Below are positions 44,282 to 53,617 of a stretch of 64,000 nucleotides of DNA, piece after piece. Made by a program: the position numbers and the translations under genes. The DNA is from Staphylotrichum longicolle. Lineage: Eukaryota; Ascomycota; Sordariomycetes; Sordariales; Chaetomiaceae. The notes under the pieces are model-generated. The model did not search any database. It had not been told where the DNA came from and saw only the letters and a program-made list of their open reading frames with translations. The stretch lies in NCBI GenBank assembly GCA_019096155.1, contig JAHCVI010000001.1, positions 11,346,001 to 11,410,000 of the forward strand. Reading direction: 5' to 3'. The stretch's first letter is position 1, and each line of letters opens with the position of its first letter.

Positions 44282-45499
44282 GGTGAACAGTAAAGACGGT
44301 CATGCAAAGGGAACAATTATTAGGTGGCAAGCAAACCGATGGTATCCAGCCCAACGTAGAGAAGAGAAAAAGAAAAGAACCTCAAGTGTCAAACTTGGGA
44401 CTGTAGAGTCAAACTCGGGGATTGGAGACCATTGTCCAGGACATGGGACCTTGGTAAGATCAAGAGAGTGGTGGAAACCCGCGATTCCATGGTTTGAACA
44501 CCAAATATGCATAAAATCTCAATTCAAGTCTGGGGTCAGCGGAATTCGATCCGCGACATGAAATGCCAAGAAGATGCGACTCTGGATCTACAGTGAAGCA
44601 CATCAGGGTTTCAAAGCGCCTGATGAGACGGGGAAATAGACCGGGGAAAGTGACCCAGGGCGTAACTGCCCTCGCTGCCCTTGAACATGAGACGGGATTA
44701 GGTAACTGGAAGCCGCCCAAGGAAGGAGTGCCAGCCCCAGCGGCCTGGTCGCGAGTGGGTCCAGGGGCTCAAAGCTTGTTTCTCTTGGCTTATCTTGGCT
44801 TAGAGCAGGGTTCGCAGTGTGTCAGCCACAAGCGAGCCTCAGCTTCGCGACAGCAGAGAGCACGTCCCGCCAAAACCTGCCAGAAACAGCGAATGCCGCC
44901 AGAACGGGCGGCATCTCAAACCCAAGCGGTGGAGCTAACCCGCACCTGCGTTCCAAGTCTTGGCACACGAGTAAAGGCTTTGGTTTCTGCCCCGTCGATC
45001 CCCCTTGGCGATGCGCCCTTCCCGAGTTCCCCATGGGTGTTACTGGGTGAGCTCTGGTGAAATTCGGGAAAAGCTTCCACTCCAGCGACAAGCCCATGGC
45101 CGAGTTAGCCGACCAGACCCTTTCTCACAGGCCTGCGGTTCCATTCTCTCGACTCCAGGCCGAGAATCCGAAACCGACACTGCCTGTCAACCACAGTCTG
45201 TCTGACACTCGCGACATTTCATGTCCTCTTACGGGGCAGTGCGCATCAAAGACTGGCTGCGCCATGGGGTCCCCCCCAGGTGACCCGATCGTGAGGCTAC
45301 GGGGTATAAATCTTCTCAAACTCGCTCGTCGACATGTGTTCTCGGACTTGGCATCCCATCTCTCCACCCTTCTGTCTATTCTCTGGAGTCGCCTGCGGCG
45401 AAGTCCCTTGCTCCCCGCCCTTTCGTTCGCTTCTTTTCTCGAGATTGACTCTAGTCACTCCTTAGCTGCCGGTCAGCCTTTTCGACTTTCATCGCCAAG
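44282..45499. promoter_or_regulatory. Shared upstream region, UstYa-like / repeat precursor
   Basis: 1.2 kb between two divergent start codons. It holds a TATA box for the precursor at 45305. No other gene is seen; open frames here are short and unconvincing. Confidence 0.5.
45305..45310 (+). promoter_or_regulatory. TATA box of the repeat-precursor gene
   Basis: TATAAA in a GGGG-TATAAAT context, 190 bp before the ATG at 45500, followed by a pyrimidine-rich leader ending in CATCGCCAAG before the start. Fits a strongly expressed fungal gene. Confidence 0.6.
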
Positions 45500-46711
45500 A
45501 TGCATGCTACCTTTGGGCAATTCCTGGTTGCTGGCGTGATCGCCGCCTCGGCGGTCTCGGCGCTGTCTTTTGGGCCCTCGGGCAGCGACGTCGCCCGGCT
45601 GGCGGTACGTTGATCTCCAGCCAAGGCTGAGCAGGTTTATCTCTGGACAGGGAACTGATATATGTTTCACAGGTTCCCGTCTTGGCGTTGGCCATTCCCG
45701 CCTATGGTCTCCCGGCGATCCAGGCCCGTGCTGTACGTGTTCGCTTTTTATCAGGATATCTGCTAGATTCGATCGTCCTAACACTCCCCATAGCCTCACC
45801 ACCAGGGCGGCAAGGGCAAGGGCAAGAAGAATGGTCGCGATCTGACCGAGGAGGATGATGGTGAGGATGACGACGACGTCGAGTTGCAGTCCCGTGAGCC
45901 TCACCACCAAGGTGGCAAGGGCAAGGGCAAGGGCCGGAACGGCGCCCGCGATCTCGAGACTCGCGAACCTCATCATCAAGGCGGCAAGGGCAAGGGCAAG
46001 GGCAAAAACGGCGCCCGTGATGTTGAGGTTGAGGCTCGCGAGCCGCACCACCAGGGCGGCAAGGGCAAGGGCAAGGGCAGGAATGGCGCCCGTGATGTTG
46101 AGGAGCTCGAGACTCGGGAACCTCATCATCAGGGTGGTAAGGGCAAGGGCAAGGGCAAGAATGGTGCACGCGACCTCGAGGAGCTCGAGACTCGCGAACC
46201 CCACCACCAGGGCGGCAAGGGCAAGGGCAAGGGGAAGAACGGCGCCCGTGATGTCGAGGAGCTCGAGACCCGTGAGCCTCACCACCAGGGCGGGAAGGGC
46301 AAGGGCAAGGGCAAGAATGGTGCACGCGACCTCGAGGAGCTCGAGACTCGCGAACCCCACCACCAGGGCGGCAAGGGCAAGGGCAAGGGGAAGAACGGTG
46401 CCCGCGACGTTGAGGAGCTCGAGACCCGTGAGCCTCACCACCAGGGCGGCAAGGGCAAGGGCAAGGGGAAGAACGGCGCTCGTGATGTTGAGGAGCTCGA
46501 GACCCGTGAGCCTCACCACCAGGGAGGTAAGGGCAAGGGCAAGGGAAAGAATGGCGCCCGTGATGTCGAGGTTGAGACTCGTGAGCCTCATCACCAGGGC
46601 GGCAAGGGCAAGGGCAAGGGAAAGAATGGCGCCCGTGATGTCGAGGTTGAGACTCGTGAGCCTCATCACCAGGGCGGCAAGGGCAAGGGCAAGGGCAAGA
46701 ACGGCAACTAA
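45500..46711 (+). CDS. Secreted protein of 12 His/Lys-rich repeats, possible peptide precursor
   Basis: Three exons: 45500-45604, 45673-45732 and 45794-46711, product 360 aa; introns of 68 and 61 nt, phase 0. The N-terminus MHATFGQFLVAGVIAASAVSA is a signal peptide, and a short hydrophobic pro-region follows (VPVLALAIPAYGLPAIQARA). The rest is 12 tandem units: a core EPHHQGGKGKGKGKNGARD and an acidic linker, VEELETR or a variant. The first unit is longer and very acidic, and the last is cut to ...KGKNGN. Arg closes each unit (TR-E, AR-E, SR-E), so trypsin-like or Kex2-like processing is conceivable, although the dibasic KR typical of fungal peptide precursors is missing. The repeats have no Tyr, Trp, Phe or Cys. 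No homologous family is recognised. Confidence 0.85.
45894..46709. repeat. Coding minisatellite, 69-78 bp units
   Basis: Eleven head-to-tail DNA repeats encode the EPHHQGG...ETR units. Adjacent units are almost identical at the DNA level (two consecutive units near 46561-46680 match throughout), which indicates recent expansion or gene conversion. Confidence 0.9.
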
Positions 46712-47377
46712 TCACTCAATGTGAAAGCACGAGTTGGATGCTTATAGTGTTCACCCTCTTCTTTTCCAAATAGTTCTGTCTCTTTCTTTTTTGGCCAGAA
46801 GAGGAACCCTGTACTGTAGATATTATTCCCTAGTACTATTACCAGAAAACGCCAAGAGAGTAGGCGCCAAATCCCTCGGACTTCGTATCACTCTCCCTGA
46901 CGGCGTAAAGATTGGGTTCGGTGCAGTTGAAATCATGCTCTGTTCGTCCAGGCGCTTTTTCATGCCCTCTATCCGTTTTAGCTTTTTTTCTTTCTTATTT
47001 TCTTCCTGGCTTTCTCTTCTCTCTTCCTTCCTGTCTGTCTTACTTTCCGTTGCGTTTAATTTCCCTAGACATTTTTTCTTTTCTTTTTTCTTTTCTTTCT
47101 TGTCTCCTTGTTTCCCTCCTTGAGAGTAATCATCCAACCTCTATCGCCTTGATTTGACCCACACGCACGTCCCCGCGTTTCTGCTGAACGCGGCGCTTTG
47201 CCCCCAATCCTCACCCTCGCGTGCCAATGCAATTGCCTCAAGCCCTATCCCTTTCTTGACTTCGTGAGTCTGTGTTGCTTGAGAACGATCCTCCTCTTCC
47301 GCTGTAGCACCATCATCGAGAAGGACAACATTACTGATCGAGTGAGTCTACTTAAGCGATGATCAAAAGTCTGAAAG
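46712..47377. other. Intergenic with long pyrimidine tract
   Basis: About 670 bp. From 46970 to 47120 the + strand is almost entirely T and C with CTTTT runs. It may combine the 3' end of the repeat gene and the promoter of the HNH gene. No gene is seen. Confidence 0.5.
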
Positions 47378-48662
47378 ATGGATATCTTGCACACCGAGTC
47401 GCCATTTTGCCCAGGTGCGCGCGACCAAGCCAATCGCCGATTCAACCATATTATGGACTACTTCGAGGCAAATGATGCTGAGCGCTTGGATGGGGGTAGC
47501 AACAGCCCCCGATACAATCGTGCAAAGCTCATTCGCCTCACATACGACCATGGGTGCTCGCCTCTCTCACAGGACAGCTTTTTGCGCGCTTTCTTTGAGT
47601 CGCTTGAATTGTCTATGGGTGGTGAAGAACTTGAAGTTATCGATGAACGGGTTCGGAGAACTTTTTTTGGCTTCGCAGGCTACCTCGTCAACAACTTCTT
47701 TTTACCCCGTGAGTTCATCACGTCATCTTCCGAGTCGTTTCCTGACATACCTAACTATCGTTACCCATTATTAACCCCTTATCATACCAGTCAAAGCCTG
47801 TGCTAGAAAGACACCCCAACCGTCACCGGCCTATTCTTCCGCCATTGAACGATTGCAGGGGGGAGGGGGGGCATTCATCTGTACCCCAGAGAGGATATCG
47901 GCCCTACGGGGCGCTTGCCCCATCCGCGACCGCCATCGCTGTGTTGTGACGCGAAGGTTTGACCGCGGCGAAGCGCTAAAACGCTTTGGGAGCTCTAACG
48001 ACGCCCGGGATGATGATGGTAACCTGCTGGACGACGAACAGCCTGGGGCTTTTGAGCCATTAGAAGTCGCTCATATACTCCCGCATTCTTTGACACGACT
48101 CGGACGCGGCGAAGAATTGGTATGTAGCCCCAGTAAATCGCGAACGAGATGGGCTTCTCACATAGCTTTCTTGCTTCTAGAATCCCTCCAAGCAAGCCGC
48201 GTTGGCCATCCTCAACATGTTCGACCACGGAGTTGGGCATTTGATCGAAGGAGTTGACATTGATCGGCCACGCAACGCATTGACGCTCACCCAGAACATC
48301 CACGACTTGTTTGGCAATTTTCACACTATTTCGAGCCCGTGCCAGAGGCTGAGCCTCACACTTACCGAATTCAATCCTTTCTCCGGCCCGCTTTCGTCGG
48401 CGGCGGGTTTCCCGTGACCCGTGCGCTCTTCTTAACAGACAGCCGCACAATTGATCCGCCGTCGCCCCGGCTTTTGGCCATTCACCGTGCTATCGCACGC
48501 ATCCTGCATTTGTCTGCAGCAGGGGGCTACATCGATGATATTCTCAGAGACATGGAGGACGCCAGGGAGCAAGGGGCGCAGGCCGACGGTTCGACAGACC
48601 TTGGCCGCCTCGTACACCTTGGCTTGTGGCTGGACGGCGGTGTTGATGCCTTCGCGTACTGA
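47378..48662 (+). CDS. HNH-endonuclease-domain protein, one frame break
   Basis: Three exons: 47378-47708, 47791-48119 and 48181-48662; introns 82 and 61 nt, in phase. The central HNH-type domain shows RHRCVVTRRFD, the catalytic-type stretch EVAHILPHSL and, after intron 2, NPSKQAALAILNMFDHG and RNALTLTQNIHDLFGNF. Fungal proteins of this type (HNH_2) are common in accessory regions, and their substrate is unknown. After NFHTI the family sequence goes on in another frame (FEPVPEAEPHTYRIQSFLRPAF, then DPPSPRLLAIHRAIARILHLSAAGEYI-like text to the stop at 48662). The shift equals one T missing from the TTT run at 48329-48331. It could be a sequencing error or a real inactivating deletion; the rest of the gene is undamaged. 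Confidence 0.78.
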
Positions 48663-49171
48663 TACAGTCAAGGCCCATTGGAAACGGCATCGACACGACA
48701 TAGATCATGACGTCGATAACCACAAGCACAAGATCAATATCAACATCTATGATGATAGGGACTACGACATCGACAATGGCAAGGGAGCAAACCCGATTGC
48801 GCATCGGGCTACATAGAGTGAATGGGCGTGTTACAGAGTGTTTGATCTTGTTTCGTTGTATCCTGATGAGAAATGACTCCTGGACCACCTATGGTTTGGG
48901 TCTGTTCAAGAACCAGATGACTATCCGACCAGCAAGACGGTCGCATAACAGAGCATGGATCCAGAACGAGAGGCGCGGTGACTTACCTCAGAGCAAACCT
49001 GAGGTGTGTGACATTGTTACAGTATGTGTTCTTGGGTACCTTACTTTGAGTTTCTAATTGCTCCAACTGGCAGTCCCATCGTCATCATCGTCATCATTCA
49101 TCAAGACCTCTTCCCCCTCTCCCCCTTTCCCCTTCCCTTTAACCCCTAGGTACTTTACCAGACACCCCTCC
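48663..49171. other. Convergent intergenic between HNH and GH3 genes
   Basis: About 500 bp with a low-complexity GAT/AAC-rich stretch at 48690-48790. No gene is supported. Confidence 0.5.
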
Positions 49172-51801
49172 TCAAGCTACCACCGGCGTCACCCCCCCAA
49201 ACACCTTCAGATCCCGACTACTAAACCCCACACTCACCCCGATCTCCCCGGCGGGAATGACCCACTCCTGCCTCTCGACATCCCAGTAGCTCAGATCCCG
49301 CCGCATCAGCGCGAAGCGGACCGCGCGGCTCTGGCCCGCCCTGAGCGCGACCTTGTCGAACCCGCGCAGCTGCCTCGGCGGCGTGCCCGCCGGCGCCGTG
49401 TCGGGCGGCAGCGAAACGTACAGCTGCGGCACGGCGGCCCCGTCGACGGCGCCCGTGTTGCGCACCGTGGCGGTCACCGTGTAGAGCGTCTCCCACAGGG
49501 CGGGGTTGCCGCCGGGCTGGACGGGCTGCGGCGCGGGCAGGGCGGGGATGGTGCTGTTGTTGCCGTTGGCGTTGGCGTGGCCGTGGCCGTTGGCGTTGGC
49601 GTTGGCGTGGGCGGAGGCGGAAGCGGAAGAGGACGGGGCCCTGGTGATCTGGAGGTCGGACAGCGCAAAGGTCGTGTAGGAGAGGCCGAAGCCGAACTCG
49701 TACCGCACGCTGAGGTTGCGCGCGTCAAAGTAGCGGTAGTCGACCTCGAGGCGCTCCGAGAACCAGCTCTGCCAGTCGTCGATGCCGGTCGTGTTGACGG
49801 CCGTGGTGGGCGGCGCGTTGTAGTCGGAGGCGTTGAGCGCGACGGTGTAGGGGAGGCGGCCGGAGGGGTTGACGTCGCCGTAGAGGACGTCGACGAGGGA
49901 GTTGCCGGATTCCTGGCCCGGGTAGTGCGCGGCCAGGATCGCCGTGACGTTGGGGTGGTCGGCGAAGGGGAGGGTGTTGGGGCCCGAGGAGTGGGTGACC
50001 ACGATGGTGTTGTTGCATTGCGAGGCCACCGAGTTGACAACCTCGTTGCCGTGCCAGTCGTTGTCGAGGTGCGTGCGGTCTGCGCCTTCTTCCGCCCAGG
50101 TCTTGAGGAAGACGAGGCAGACGTCCGGGGTCTTGGGGACCCACAAGGTGGTGACGTCCGTGGTGGCGATGAGGGTGTTGTTGAGCCAGGACTGGACGAG
50201 CGCGTTGTCCTTCGCTGCCCGAGCCTTGATGGCGTCGAGGGGCGTCACCAAATACGTGAACCGGCCGGTGCCGGAGCCGCCGCCCGCCGCGAGCGTGCCG
50301 TACTCAAAGTCTTTCTGGTTGTAGAAGCCATTGGTGTCGTCGCCGGCATCGTTGCCAAACACCGCGACCGACTTGGGAGCCTTGAGCGGCAGCACGTTGT
50401 CCCTGTTCTTCAGCAGCACGATAGCCGAAGCACCCTGCTCGCGGATCAGAGTTGCGTGGTTGCCGCGCACGTCGCGGCTGCTCGGGCCCGTGAGGTTGAA
50501 CTCGGTCAGCCAAGTCGACCTCGGCGAGAAAGTGTTCAGGTCGGCGCTGGAAGGGTCAACCGAGGGGAAGCCGTTGTCTTGGCCGAGCGCGTAGTAGGGG
50601 GTCATGATGCGAATGATCATGTCGTCCACGCGAGACTCGGCGAGGGTGCCGTTGTTGACGGCCGCCGTCACGTTGCCCCCGAAGTGCGAGTTACCCTTAG
50701 CGATCATTCCATACATACCCAAGCCGCCCGGCATGTCCATGTCCTGGCCGGCCTTGATCCCGGGGACGCCCGAGTGGGTGCCGCCCCAATCGCTCATGAC
50801 ATAGCCCTGGAAACCGAGCTCCGTCTTCAGCAGGCCATTCAGCACCTTGGAGTTCTCGCAAGCGTACGAGCCATTGAGGCGGTTGTACGAGCACATAACG
50901 GAGGCCACGTTGGCGCGGACAGCGTTGGCGAAAGGCCACAGGTACAGCTCGTGGATCGTGCGGTCGTCAATGTTGGATGACACGGCTTCCTGAACGATGT
51001 TGCCGTTTTTGTCGTACGACGGATTGCGCTGGGTCTCCTGCTCATTGCCAATGAAATGCTTGGCCGTCGCCTGCACACCAGCCTTTTGAATACCGTTGAT
51101 GGTTTCCTCCATGGCGACACCGGTCAGGTACGGGTCCGGCGAGAAGCCTTCCCAGTTACGGCCTGCGTATGCAGATCGTCCAAGCGGACCAGCAACAGGC
51201 CTTTCGGATGCGGTCAGCATTGTTTGGGGCACAACAACTGATTTGGCTTCACTCACCCAAGCAGGATCTGGGCGCCTTTGCCGCGGAACTCTTGGCCCAT
51301 AGCCAGGCCGCGCTCGTACATGAGGCTCCGGTCCCATGAGGCAGCGACAGTCACACCGGCGGCAAAGACGCTGGCGTAGTCGGCCACACGGATGGCCAGA
51401 GGCCCATCCTGAAGACACAAGCCCGGGAAGTTGAGACGGGGAATGGCAAGGATGTTGCCCACACACGGCCCCGGATAGCCCGTCACCATGAGCGCCTTCT
51501 CTTCGGGCGTCAGCTGGGCGACGAACGCCTTGGCCTTGGCCAGGGCAGCCGTCCAGCCGCCGAGGCCGGTGGCATTAGCTGCGAAGGCTGTTAGTTCTGT
51601 GATGAGCCTGGTTTGTGGCTGCGGCGACATACGAGACGGGTACACCGGGGGCGAGTGCCCGTAGGCGTCGAGGATGGTGGTGTTGAGAGGCTGCACATAG
51701 CTGAACGGCACCTCTTGCGGCAAGGCCGACGTTTGAGCTTGTGCCGCGGGGGCCAGCAACAGGGCCACAGAGAACAGCGCGGAGAGTGTTGTTGGCGCCA
51801 T
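49172..51801 (-). CDS. Secreted beta-glucosidase, glycoside hydrolase family 3
   Basis: Three exons: 51801-51633, 51578-51257 and 51200-49172, product 839 aa; introns 54 and 56 nt. The protein starts with a signal peptide (MAPTTLSALFSVALLLAPAAQAQ) and follows the GH3 order: the (beta/alpha)8 domain with CLQDGPLAIR, GPVAGPLGRSAYAGRNWEGF, AKHFIGNEQE and the nucleophile Asp301 in GYVMSDWGG; an alpha/beta domain with GASAIVLLKNRDNVLPL and VLYGDVNPSGRLPYT; and a C-terminal fibronectin-III-like domain with RQLRGFDKVALRAGQS. Several N-x-T/S sites fit secretion. It should release glucose from cellobiose and other beta-glucosides outside the cell. An odd Ala-Asn/Gly-His low-complexity insertion precedes the last domain. 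Confidence 0.93.
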
Positions 51802-51875
51802 GGGAACGGATGAGCGAAGATGACTGCTGCTTCTGAAGCGGAACTACATCAAGGTGCAAGGAATTGACTCCTTCT

Positions 51876-51881
51876 TTATAC
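51876..51881 (-). promoter_or_regulatory. TATA box of the GH3 gene
   Basis: TATAAA on the minus strand, 75 bp before the start codon at 51801. Confidence 0.55.
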
Positions 51882-53305
51882 TCGCTGCCGCCGCCGACCC
51901 CCTTGCCACCTTGGTACGGCATCCGGATCTCCATTTCCTCGACTTGATTCTCTCTCCAGGCGGTCATCGTCAACAGACCTCACATCCAATCTCACCACCA
52001 TCATGTGTGGACCGGGAGCCCCTCCCTTTGGCATCGAACGTGGCATGTCATGTCATCGTCGGCAGCTGCCGAAGTTGCATCTGGCGTACCGTGGTATCCT
52101 GGTTTGTAGGCGCTGCCAGCCCCGGCACCTGGAAGAAGCTAACCGGTTCGACGTTAGGAGCGGCCGAGGATACGCCGCCGGGAGCTGTGGGTGGAGACGT
52201 CACGATGGAGGAGGCTGCATGTTTGTGTAAATTGGGACATTAGCATGATGGACCTCAACGGTTAAGTCCGAAGGATTCAACTTGGCTCTACTGTTGGTTT
52301 TTGACAAGGGACAGGATTAAGTCTAGATAGGGTAGCTGTTGTTTGACATTTGGTATTCATCATACTCATGAATTCGTATCCTCAATCTTTGAGTTGGAGA
52401 ACCCGGCGACGATGATCTTAAACGAGCAGGATTTTAAAGGCTTAAAGCCGGGTGCGGACAGGGTTCGAGTGTGGGCTACATACCATGGCTTCCCCAGAAC
52501 CCCGGCCCTGGATGCTCCCGCAGATCTGGATTTCCCCGTGGGAAAACAAGCACACAATACGGGGTCTCGGGGTTCAGGCGGACCCCCCCTCTCCACGCGG
52601 GTCATGGGGCAACTGCTCCTAATCGGCCCTGCTCTGACCGGCACTCGCTGCGGGAAGCGCAAACTGCGGGGTATAGGTGGTTACCCCAAAGCGTGGCCGT
52701 GGCGGTATCGGGAGAAATTGACACGAACTCTGCTTGACTCTGCTTACACCTACGTCATGCTTGTTCACACTAGAGGGAAACCGTGAAAACATTGATGCCC
52801 TCTGGCGGGCCAAGTGCCGGGTGGAACCGCCTCGGCGCTCCGGCCGTTCCCCGGCCGATCGGACTGCTAGCTTAGCTCGAGCTTAGCTACGATCTGCCCA
52901 AGCATCCGAACTTTAGCCATTATCTCCGCCGCCAAAGCCGGATGCTCTTGGCTTCGGCGCAATACACGCCTGGACTGGCCATGCACATCTCGGCCCGCGC
53001 TCCCGAGATTGGACTTGGGAGCGGAGTTGCCTGAAGAGGATGCTGAACGTGGAGAAGGACGGAGAAAGTTCGGGTACAAAATCCAGGATACCACTGCTAG
53101 GCGCGGCGCGCGATATTGCAGATGGGATGGCTCAAAAAAACGTGATTTCTCGAAAGGAATCATCTGTGTAATGTGTCCTGCATTCGCTCTCAAATTCGCG
53201 GCGCGATAAGTAAAGCCGCGCAAGGGGCATCTTCTTTCGGTGCTTTCGGTGTCAATGCGTGTGCGGGTGCCTGCTGCTTTTTCTGTTGCGCTTTGCCAGT
53301 GAAAG

Positions 53306-53331
53306 TTTGCCAGTGTTGCCAGTGTTGCCAG
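53306..53331. repeat. Short TTGCCAGTG tandem
   Basis: Three near-perfect 9-bp units, TTGCCAGTG, TTGCCAGTG and TTGCCAGGG, in the HET gene's upstream region. Confidence 0.7.
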
Positions 53332-53617
53332 GGTCGCGTAACCCGAAACTCCCGCAGCCATCTGCGGCCAATTAGGCGCGCAGTGCGTGATTCTGAAAGT
53401 CCTCACATGACTGGACCATGTTGGACTCAGTTGGAGCCCAAGGTACCTTACCTTACGTAGTCAGACGACGAGCCTCGAGCGCCGAGTACCACGACGGTTT
53501 GAGAAGCGCGTAGGTATTGCCTCGTCCTGCTACTCATTCATGGCCGTCTTCCCGCCCTGTCGTCATACCTAGGTACCTTACCTAGATTGCGCCACTCCGT
53601 CAACCACGGTAACCACC

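Larger units (their letters stand above)
51802..53617. other. Gene-free interval of 1.8 kb
   Basis: No gene is supported. It contains a TTGCCAGTG tandem near 53306-53331 and AGGTACCTTACC-type palindromic words at 53440-53457 and 53567-53585. Confidence 0.5.

Noticed and set aside
44527..44553. tRNA-like T-arm (GCGGAATTCGATCCGC)
   Set aside because: No acceptor, D or anticodon arm can be folded at the correct distances on either strand.
45473..46715. Leu/Ala- or Pro/Cys/Arg-rich ORFs over the repeat gene
   Set aside because: Other frames of the same tandem repeat; only the plus frame with signal peptide and introns has gene structure.
49058..50980. 640-codon plus-strand ORF over the GH3 gene
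   Set aside because: Shadow of beta-glucosidase.
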